This document shows positions 34,354 to 41,152 of a stretch of DNA of 42,239 nucleotides, in pieces. The notes beneath the pieces are model-generated. The model was given only the letters and a program-made list of their open reading frames with translations. It ran no database searches and was not told the origin of the DNA. The DNA is from an uncultured Candidatus Altimarinota bacterium (lineage in GTDB: Bacteria; Patescibacteriota; Gracilibacteria; CAIRYL01). The translations under genes were made by a program, and so were the position numbers. Each line of letters starts with the position of its first letter. Position 1 is the first letter of the stretch. Where the stretch lies: positions 1 to 42,239 of the forward strand of contig CAMZKJ010000010.1 in NCBI GenBank assembly GCA_947311245.1, written 5' to 3'.

Positions 34354-35394
34354 ATGAGTGAATTAATGAAAGCTCGTCCAATATTTAACAAAAGTGGTGA
34401 TGATTCTGTTCAAAACAGGAAAATTATAAAAGGAGAAACAACAGGGATATTTAACTTAAATGAAGTAAAATATTCATGGGCAAAAAATATGTATCAAGTA
34501 ATGGTTGGAAACTTTTGGCTTCCAGAAAAAGTAAAAGGATTGTCAGATGATGCAACAATGTTTAAAGGCTTAAATCCTGCAGAACAACGAGCATATAAAG
34601 GAGTTATTTCATTTTTAACCTTTTTAGATAGTTTACAGACAGTAAATCTTCCACATTTTTCAGATTATATTACATCTCCAGAAGTAAATTTAATTTTATC
34701 TATTCAGTCATATCAGGAGGCAATTCATTCTCAGAGTTATGCAACTATTTTAGAAACAGTTGTATCTGCACAAGAAAGAGAAGAAATATATTATTTTTGG
34801 AGAGAAGATAAAACATTATTAGAGCGAAACGCATATATTGGTGACTTGTATCAACAGTTTTTGGATACTCCAAATGATGAAAACTTTTTTGTAGCTATTG
34901 TTGCTAATTATCTTCTTGAAAGTTTATATTTTTATAATGGTTTCGCATTTTTCGATACACTTGTTTATAATCAAAAAATGATTGCTACTGGGAGAATGAT
35001 TTCATATATTCGACGAGATGAGCTTACTCATGTAACAATTTTTGCAAATATTATAAAAGAAATTAAAAATGAATTTCCAGAAATGTATAGCGAAAAAGTA
35101 ATTGTTGATATGACAAAAATTGCAGTTGAGCAAGAAATACAATGGACAAATCATATTTTAGGAGATGATATTGAAGGAATTACAAAAGGTTCTACAGAAA
35201 TTTACACAAAATGGCTTGCAAACCAAAGAATGCTGTCGTTAGGTATAAGTCCTATTTATCCAGATATTATAAAGTCTCCGTACAAACATTTAGAACATAT
35301 GGAAGATAACAACGGGGAAAAAACAAATTTCTTTGAAAGTACGGTGGTAAATTATACACAAAGTTCAAGTATGAAAGGGTCTTGGGATTTTTAA
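34354..35394 (+). CDS. nrdB: Class I ribonucleotide reductase, small (beta) subunit
   Basis: A 346-aa protein. It houses the di-metal centre and tyrosyl radical used by the large subunit to make deoxyribonucleotides. All key residues are visible by alignment with E. coli NrdB: metal ligands D92 (LDSLQ), E122 and H125 (QEAIH), E189 (LLESLYFY), E223 and H226 (RRDELTH), and the radical tyrosine Y129 (SQSY). The C-terminal tail ends GSWDF, as needed for docking to the large subunit. No nrdA is in the window, so the two are split in this genome. Regulation by NrdR is clear from two boxes at the promoter. An RmuC-like gene follows after 27 bp and may share the transcript. Confidence 0.97.
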   Translation: MSELMKARPIFNKSGDDSVQNRKIIKGETTGIFNLNEVKYSWAKNMYQVMVGNFWLPEKVKGLSDDATMFKGLNPAEQRAYKGVISFLTFLDSLQTVNLPHFSDYITSPEVNLILSIQSYQEAIHSQSYATILETVVSAQEREEIYYFWREDKTLLERNAYIGDLYQQFLDTPNDENFFVAIVANYLLESLYFYNGFAFFDTLVYNQKMIATGRMISYIRRDELTHVTIFANIIKEIKNEFPEMYSEKVIVDMTKIAVEQEIQWTNHILGDDIEGITKGSTEIYTKWLANQRMLSLGISPIYPDIIKSPYKHLEHMEDNNGEKTNFFESTVVNYTQSSSMKGSWDF

Positions 35395-35421
35395 AAATAA
35401 TAAAGCTATTTATACACAAAC

Positions 35422-36564
35422 ATGTTTGAAAATTCTGCTGATTATTTTCTTTTAGGTTCTGGAATTACTACAATTTTATTTGTGCTCTTTTTAATATATA
35501 AAAAAGAGGGGATACGAAAAAAAAATGAATATATTAAATTCTTAGAATTAGAAAATTTTGAAATAAAAACGGAAAATCAATCTCAAAAATATAAAATTTC
35601 TGAATTACAAACACTTCAAAAGTCTAATGAAGAAAAAATTTTTGAGAAATTAGAAAAACTAGAATATTCACGACTTGCGTTGGAATCTGAAAAAAATAGG
35701 TTAATTCGACTGGAAGATGATGAGCGACAAAAAAAAGAAGAGCAAAAATATAAAGCCTGGGTAGAGCATGAAACAAATGTAATTTCTGAAATAAAGCAAA
35801 TTGCAAAATCTTCTGAATGTAATTTATCAGTTTTTGATAATCAAAATTTACCAATAGATTTTGATTTTCAACTAAAACCAGATTGCATGATAGAATTTTT
35901 AGATCAATATATTATTTTCGATGCAAAAAAATCTAAAAATCCAAAAACATATATAGCACAGCAAATAAAACAAACTGCAGAAAAAATTTCTATGGTAACA
36001 TCGAAAGAAATATTTAATAAAATTTATTCAACAATATTTTTTGTTATGCCTGAGGCAGAATTGAAACAATTAGATCAAACTATTTTTCAAGAATCTGGGT
36101 ATACTTTTATAATTATTTCACAAACTGCATTACCATCAATATTTTATTTTTTGAAAAAAATATCACAATATGAAAATCTTAAAGATTTTAATCCACAAGA
36201 GCGAGAAAACTTAATTCATTTAATTGCAAGTTACGATACACATATTTCTTATCAAAATGCGGTAAATTTTGTTTTAGCAAAACAGTCATTTGAAATTAAT
36301 GCAATTCAAAATAATCTTCCTGAAGATTTTGCGTTAGGTGTAAAATCTCTTCAACAGAAAACAAAGAATAAAACACTCAATCAACTAGAAATAATGAAAT
36401 ATGCAAAAAATAAAAATATTCAAAAAAAAGAAATACTTGAAGTTGTACAACCAAATCCTGCTATTGATAAGGAAATTATAAAACAATCAGAGAAGTTGTT
36501 TGAAAGTAAATATAACAATTCTAACAATAATAACAATAGAAATATAAAAATAGAACATGTGTAA
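35422..36564 (+). CDS. Membrane-anchored coiled-coil protein, RmuC-like nuclease candidate
   Basis: A 380-aa protein. Residues ~9-26 are one membrane helix (LLGSGITTILFVLFLIY), followed by a coiled coil to about 125 rich in Glu/Lys. Residues ~145-200 hold PDCMIEFLDQYIIFDAKKSK, where D154 and D167-A-K169 give the D...D-x-K pattern of PD-(D/E)xK nucleases. The order helix, coiled coil, DAK-containing domain is that of RmuC, a protein linked to DNA recombination or repair. The C-terminal part (to ~345) is helical and ends in an Asn-rich tail. It is 27 bp after nrdB and ends in a strong terminator that covers its stop codon, so it may be the last gene of the nrdB transcript. Assignment to RmuC itself is by architecture, not by strong identity. 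Confidence 0.55.
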   Translation: MFENSADYFLLGSGITTILFVLFLIYKKEGIRKKNEYIKFLELENFEIKTENQSQKYKISELQTLQKSNEEKIFEKLEKLEYSRLALESEKNRLIRLEDDERQKKEEQKYKAWVEHETNVISEIKQIAKSSECNLSVFDNQNLPIDFDFQLKPDCMIEFLDQYIIFDAKKSKNPKTYIAQQIKQTAEKISMVTSKEIFNKIYSTIFFVMPEAELKQLDQTIFQESGYTFIIISQTALPSIFYFLKKISQYENLKDFNPQERENLIHLIASYDTHISYQNAVNFVLAKQSFEINAIQNNLPEDFALGVKSLQQKTKNKTLNQLEIMKYAKNKNIQKKEILEVVQPNPAIDKEIIKQSEKLFESKYNNSNNNNNRNIKIEHV

Positions 36565-36580
36565 AACATGTTCTATTTTT
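36546..36580 (+). terminator. Intrinsic terminator overlapping the stop of the RmuC-like gene
   Basis: AAAAATAGAACATG pairs perfectly (14 bp) with CATGTTCTATTTTT around the loop TGTAAAA; the right arm ends in T5. The gene's TAA lies in the loop. Confidence 0.85.
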
Positions 36581-36627
36581 AGAATAATGTAAATAATCCG
36601 AGTATTTTAGAACAAATAAGAAATATT

Positions 36628-36646
36628 ATTTCAATATTATTGAAAT
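36628..36646. terminator. Inverted repeat between convergent genes
   Basis: ATTTCAAT and ATTGAAAT flank an ATT spacer just beyond the end of the small minus-strand membrane gene. It could help to end that transcript, but it has no GC stem and no clean T tract. Confidence 0.35.
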
Positions 36647-36647
36647 A

Positions 36648-36911
36648 TTATTTTCCAAGATAACTTTTAATAATATTTACTAAATTTTTTGCTCCAGATT
36701 TAAACGCAATTATTAGTCGTGCAGGTTGCCATAAATAATTTTGAAATAATTCGAGAGTGTCTTGAATTTCTGTTGTTAATTTATTTATATTTTTCAGCGT
36801 TGTAGAAAGTCTGAATAATATTGGAATAAGAAGCAATGCTGTTACTATTAAGAAAAATGAAAGTGCTAAATATAAAATATTTAGTGCGTTTGCAATTAAA
36901 AAATCAATCAT
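36648..36911 (-). CDS. Small single-pass membrane protein
   Basis: An 87-aa protein. Residues ~5-37 are strongly hydrophobic (ALNILYLALSFFLIVTALLL), one long or two short membrane helices. The remainder is an amphipathic helix (STTLKNINKLTTEIQDTLEL) and a basic tail with FKSGAKNLVNIIK. The layout, hydrophobic N-terminus then a helical cytoplasmic part, resembles DUF948-type proteins, but I cannot confirm that. It stands alone, convergent with the RmuC-like gene and divergent from the 712-aa gene. Confidence 0.6.
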   Translation of the reverse strand: MIDFLIANALNILYLALSFFLIVTALLLIPILFRLSTTLKNINKLTTEIQDTLELFQNYLWQPARLIIAFKSGAKNLVNIIKSYLGK

Positions 36912-36964
36912 TGTGGTATTGTAAAATATTTTTATTTATAAAAATAGTAACATAAAAATACATT

Positions 36965-36992
36965 TTTAAATATGTAATTTTATTGGTATACT
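36965..36992 (+). promoter_or_regulatory. Candidate promoter TTTAAA-N16-TATACT
   Basis: TTTAAA at 36965-36970 and TATACT at 36987-36992, spacer 16 bp, identical in form to the one at 8483-8510. It would start transcription about 25 bp before the 712-aa gene. Confidence 0.45.
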
Positions 36993-37023
36993 TATCTGAA
37001 ATATTATTTTTTTATATATTATT

Positions 37024-39162
37024 ATGTATTATAAACAGCACAGCACAGATAATTCATTTTTAAATTTCTCTGAAAATAGAGTTTTATATATTGATAAACA
37101 GCCAGAATATAACGATATAGAATCTTTAGAAAATATAGATATTATTGATGATTTTAAAAAAGAGATAGAGCTGAATATTACACAATATATTAAGGAAAAT
37201 TTTGAAGATATAAATTTTGATGAGTTAATGACAGGTTTAAATATTTTGAGAAAGCAACATTTAAAAAAATTAAAATTAGAACAAGATGTAGAACAAGATG
37301 CTGAAATTTTACAAAAACAAATAAGCTTTTTAGAAGACGAAGAAGTGTTTAAATCAATGGTTGAAACTGTATTGGGTGATAAGGATTTAATAATTCCTGG
37401 AGAAGAAATTTATGATGCATCACAATCAGTGGAAAATAATGAAAATAATGTAATTAATTTTCATGTAGAAAATTTAAAAAACATGTCCGCAAAAAATTTA
37501 ATGGCAACATTAGAACATTATTTAAAAAATTACAAAAAAAATCCTGATGAAAAAATTTCACCAGACTTTATTAACAAAATTTTTAAATTTACAGGAGAAA
37601 GCCTTGGATTACAATCGGTATTGAGTACAGAATCAAATATAAATTTACCTGAAGAATTTGAAAGTATTAAAGATATAAAAGAGGTTCAAGATTTTATTTC
37701 GCTTTGTAGTTTAAGTGAAGATGTTAAAACTCATATTCCTGAGGAAATATTATTACGGAAAGAAAGGTCTGCAATTTTTAAATTATTAAAATTACAATCA
37801 TTAAATGATGAAGAGAGAGATTTATTATTAAAATCAAGCTCAGAGAAAGAACGATTAGAAATAGCTACTCTTTTTAATGATAAAAGAAATAAGGTAAAAG
37901 AATTTTTTAAAAAACTTATTATTCGAAATATTATTGAAGAGGATAAATATTTAGAGGATGCAGAAAAAAATAACGAGTTATTTAAAAAAATGTTATTTAG
38001 TGCGTTGGGTGATCCAGATGAAAAAGGAAAATATAACATAAATGTTGGGGGGACAAATTTTAAGATACAGGTGTCGGTTGGTCCTATTAAAACGAAGTCT
38101 TCAATTGAGGATAAGCTTAATAATAAATGGGATAAATTAGAAGTAAAAGAATTAATTAATGATGTTTTGCGTTGTCGTGTTATTGTCGAGAGTCCATCGA
38201 ACCTTACAGATGAGGATGTTAATGCGTTAAATGAAAGAATGGGGCGTATATTTACAACTAGGTATAAAGGGAAAAAATATGTTTCAAGGATTGACGCAAC
38301 AGGAGCTTCTACAAAAGAAGGGGCAAATAGACCTGGTGCAAAATCTACTGGTAAATTGCAATCAGTAGATGCAAAATATGCAACTGCTTTTGAAGTACAA
38401 GTTATACCATCTGTGATATCAATGAATAACTTAAATTTAGGATTAAAAAATCATGAGTATTATGCGTGGATTAAAAAGTTAAATACAAAGTTAGAAACAT
38501 TTATTCCCGGAAATGGAATTACGGAAAGTGAAATAAAATCATTTATTAATGATTTTATGAATGACATAGATTTAAATTATAATGAGTCATATGTAGATTT
38601 TAGAGAATTAGCACTTTCAAATATTTATAAAGATTTAATTGAAGATTTTGGAAATCCAAATAATGAATATTTTAGTGCAAACTATATTATAAAAAATAAA
38701 GATAAAAATTTGAATGCTATAGAGCAACCTCGACTATATAATGAGATGTTGACAGGGATACAGCTTAAAATACAAAATGCAGCAATGTTTAAAAAAATAA
38801 AAGATATCATTTATACATTACCAGTTATTGAAAAGCAGGATGAAGCTTCTATAAAGAAGCGTGCAATTTTAGAGAAACGATTAGAATTTAAAGCAATGAA
38901 ATTTCGACGAACTATAGAGCTTGATAATTCATATCAACAAGATTTTATTAATTTTTTACAAAATGATTTAGGCTTAAATGAAGAAGAAGTAGAAGAAATA
39001 AAAAAAATTCATCAATCAATTTTTACAGAATCAGAGATTGATAAAATTATAAAAGGAGAAGATATAGCTTTTAGCGAAAATCAAATTAATTTATTGAGAG
39101 AAGCAAAAAAACAAGATATTTTACCAAAAGAATTTGTTAAATTAGCAAATAAATATATGTAA
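37024..39162 (+). CDS. 712-aa helical protein with a possible divergent RelA/SpoT-type domain
   Basis: No signal peptide or membrane span. The N-terminus has FSENRVLY (15-22), the motif shared with two proteins at the left of the window. Residues ~30-335 are charged and helical. Around 342-490 is a possible (p)ppGpp-synthetase-like fold: VSVGPIKTKSSIEDKL recalls the R-x-K-x-x-x-S-x-x-x-K basic pattern, LINDVLRCRVIVES recalls the D-x-x-G-x-R strand, and FEVQVIP followed by NHEYYAWIKK recalls E-I-Q-I-R-T followed by A-x-H-W-x-Y-K. The usual Y-x-S-x-H part is not obvious. Residues 500-712 are helical again. It has its own promoter and lies 67 bp before gltX. If the domain call is wrong, the protein is simply unrecognised. 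Confidence 0.4.
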   Translation: MYYKQHSTDNSFLNFSENRVLYIDKQPEYNDIESLENIDIIDDFKKEIELNITQYIKENFEDINFDELMTGLNILRKQHLKKLKLEQDVEQDAEILQKQISFLEDEEVFKSMVETVLGDKDLIIPGEEIYDASQSVENNENNVINFHVENLKNMSAKNLMATLEHYLKNYKKNPDEKISPDFINKIFKFTGESLGLQSVLSTESNINLPEEFESIKDIKEVQDFISLCSLSEDVKTHIPEEILLRKERSAIFKLLKLQSLNDEERDLLLKSSSEKERLEIATLFNDKRNKVKEFFKKLIIRNIIEEDKYLEDAEKNNELFKKMLFSALGDPDEKGKYNINVGGTNFKIQVSVGPIKTKSSIEDKLNNKWDKLEVKELINDVLRCRVIVESPSNLTDEDVNALNERMGRIFTTRYKGKKYVSRIDATGASTKEGANRPGAKSTGKLQSVDAKYATAFEVQVIPSVISMNNLNLGLKNHEYYAWIKKLNTKLETFIPGNGITESEIKSFINDFMNDIDLNYNESYVDFRELALSNIYKDLIEDFGNPNNEYFSANYIIKNKDKNLNAIEQPRLYNEMLTGIQLKIQNAAMFKKIKDIIYTLPVIEKQDEASIKKRAILEKRLEFKAMKFRRTIELDNSYQQDFINFLQNDLGLNEEEVEEIKKIHQSIFTESEIDKIIKGEDIAFSENQINLLREAKKQDILPKEFVKLANKYM

Positions 39163-39174
39163 TTTTTTATTTCG

Positions 39175-39204
39175 TTAGAATTAGTTTTTTATGCATGATA
39201 TGAT
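39175..39204 (+). promoter_or_regulatory. Candidate gltX promoter
   Basis: TTAGAA at 39175-39180 and TATGAT at 39199-39204 with an 18-bp spacer, about 20 bp ahead of a short leader for gltX. Confidence 0.4.
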
Positions 39205-39229
39205 TACATTAAATTTTTACTAAAATATC

Positions 39230-40750
39230 ATGAATGAAATAATTGTACGATATCCGCCTTCTCCAACAGGACTTTTCCATATTGGAACAGCACGAACCGT
39301 GTTATATAATTTTCTTTTTGCAAAAAATAAGCAAGGAAAAGCCATAATGAGAATGGAAGATACCGATAAAACTCGATCTGAAAAACAATATGAAGAAAAT
39401 ATTTTATCTGGAATCCAAAAACTTGGAATGGCGTGGGGAGTAGATTGGTTAAGTTCTACAGATGAAGTGGTGTATCAAAGTGAGAGAGCGGGAGTATATA
39501 AAAAATATCTAGAAAAACTTTTAGCAGAAGATAAAGCATATTACTGTTTTTCGACTCCAGAAGAATTAAACATTTTACGAGAAAAAGCACAAAAAGAAAA
39601 AAAAGCATTTCGGTATCCTGAAACATGGAGAAATGCAGATAAAACATTGGTACAAGAAAAACTGGACGCAGGTGAAAAATCGGTTATTCGGTATAAACTT
39701 CCAAAAGATATTTCTGAAATTACATTTACAGATGCAGTTCGTGGTGAAGTTACAATTAAACTTACAGAGCTTGATGATTTTGTAATTGCAAAAAATTTGG
39801 ATACCGCTTTGTATAATTTTTGTGTAGTGATAGATGATAATGATATGAAAATTTCTCATGTTATTCGTGGAGAAGACCATATTTCAAATACACCAAAGCA
39901 AATTTTATTATTCAAAGAATTTGGGTTTAATATTCCAACATTTGCACATTTACCGCTTATTTTAAACGCGGATAAATCAAAACTTTCAAAACGAAAAAAT
40001 AAAGTTTCGGTAGATGATTATTTATCAGATGGGTTTTTGCCAGAAGCTCTTGTAAATTTTTTAGCACTTTTAGGGTGGAATACGAGTGATGAACAAGAAA
40101 TTTTTACAATGGAAGAACTTATAGAAAAGTTTAGTTTAGACCGAGTGCATAAAGGAGGCGCAATTTTTGATATTGAGAAATTAAAATGGATTAATCAAGA
40201 ATGGATTAAAAAAATGGATATTTCAGAGTTTTATACGAGAGTTTTGGAATATTGGAATAGTGAAGATGTAAAAAATTCTGAAAAATATAATTTTGATATT
40301 TCTCTATTTGGAGATTTAAATAATGAAAAAAATATTCTCTTTTTACGAGAAGCACTCGCTTTGGTGAAAGATAGAACAAAACAACTTTCTGAAGTATTTG
40401 AAAATTTAGCACTTTTTTATACAGACGATGCAAGTCTTGAATATTCAACAGATATTTATTTTCATAAAAAAATGAAAACGAGTAGAGAAACAGCGGTAGA
40501 GTCGTTGGAATTTGCAAAAAATATAATAGAAAATTTAGATGATAATTTTGAATTTACAGCTGAGAATTTAAAAAATCTATTTATTGAAAAAATTAAAGAA
40601 GCAGAATTTAAAAATGGATACATTTTGTACCCGTTGCGTGTGGCTCTTTCTGGTTCAGAGTTTTCACCAGGAACATTGGAACTTCTTGAAATTTTTGGAA
40701 AAGAACGAAGTATAGTCCGAATTAATAGAGGTATAGATTTATGCAAATAG
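39230..40750 (+). CDS. gltX: Glutamyl-tRNA synthetase
   Basis: A 506-aa protein of ordinary bacterial length. It charges tRNA-Glu with glutamate (and perhaps tRNA-Gln if a transamidation route is used; no gat genes are visible). The class I signatures are plain: YPPSPTGLFHIGTARTVLYN contains the HIGH-type motif HIGT (17-20), MRMEDTDKTRS is the conserved family loop, VIRGEDHISNTPKQ follows, and KLSKRKNKVSV (about 250) is the KMSKS motif. The C-terminal anticodon-binding region is helical and ends ILYPLRVALSG...GTLELLEIFGKERSI. It has its own candidate promoter. The T-box that follows faces away from it and so does not control it. Confidence 0.97.
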   Translation: MNEIIVRYPPSPTGLFHIGTARTVLYNFLFAKNKQGKAIMRMEDTDKTRSEKQYEENILSGIQKLGMAWGVDWLSSTDEVVYQSERAGVYKKYLEKLLAEDKAYYCFSTPEELNILREKAQKEKKAFRYPETWRNADKTLVQEKLDAGEKSVIRYKLPKDISEITFTDAVRGEVTIKLTELDDFVIAKNLDTALYNFCVVIDDNDMKISHVIRGEDHISNTPKQILLFKEFGFNIPTFAHLPLILNADKSKLSKRKNKVSVDDYLSDGFLPEALVNFLALLGWNTSDEQEIFTMEELIEKFSLDRVHKGGAIFDIEKLKWINQEWIKKMDISEFYTRVLEYWNSEDVKNSEKYNFDISLFGDLNNEKNILFLREALALVKDRTKQLSEVFENLALFYTDDASLEYSTDIYFHKKMKTSRETAVESLEFAKNIIENLDDNFEFTAENLKNLFIEKIKEAEFKNGYILYPLRVALSGSEFSPGTLELLEIFGKERSIVRINRGIDLCK

Positions 40751-40827
40751 AAACATGTTGTTATTGATAGAGAAATAGAGAAATAAGGAGTGATGAGTGT
40801 TTTGAAAAATAATAAATCTGAAATTTA

Positions 40828-40856
40828 TTTGTTTAAAATTTATTTTTTGATATACT
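40828..40856 (+). promoter_or_regulatory. Promoter of the T-box transcript
   Basis: TTTGTT at 40828-40833 and TATACT at 40851-40856 with a 17-bp spacer. Transcription would begin near 40863, giving a leader of about 290 nt. Confidence 0.55.
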
Positions 40857-40862
40857 TTTCAT

Positions 40863-41140
40863 AGAACAATTCTTTAAAAACGGCTATCAACCGAAAAGCG
40901 TGTATTTTTATACAGAATATACACAGAGAATCTTGAGAAAAATATTTTTTAGAAATAAAAGATATGAGACCTCAACGGTTTTGATTAGATGTAAAAATCT
41001 GGTTTGCCTGTTAGCAAAACAATTAAGAGAAAAGTAAAAAAGTGAGATGGTACCGCTGATATTTTGAAAAAAAAATTAGCTCTCGCAAAAAAATAAGTGT
41101 AAATATTTATTTTTTTTGTGGGAGTTTTTTTATTTTTTTT
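40863..41140 (+). promoter_or_regulatory. T-box riboswitch leader (tRNA-sensing antitermination)
   Basis: Most of the 402-bp gene-free stretch is this leader. Its end shows the full T-box switch. GTGAGA (41042-41047) pairs with TCTCGC (41081-41086), and GCTGA (41055-41059) pairs with TTAGC (41076-41080). Exactly seven unpaired bases lie between the two helices, TGGTACC (41048-41054), the T-box bulge that binds the tRNA NCCA end. The same 3' strand can instead form a terminator. Upstream, 40884-40893 can pair with 40976-40988 to close a ~100-nt domain where Stem I belongs, and small hairpins lie at 40987-41000 and 41002-41020. The UGGU bulge predicts a tRNA with discriminator A. I could not identify the specifier codon with confidence. 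The next gene is the pentapeptide-repeat membrane protein. Confidence 0.85.
41080..41140 (+). terminator. T-box terminator
   Basis: CTCTCGCAAAAAAA (41080-41093) pairs with TTTTTTTGTGGGAG (41111-41124), with G-U pairs in the lower part, followed by T7, A and T8. It is mutually exclusive with the antiterminator because both use 41080-41086. Confidence 0.85.
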
Positions 41141-41152
41141 AAGAATTGTCAA

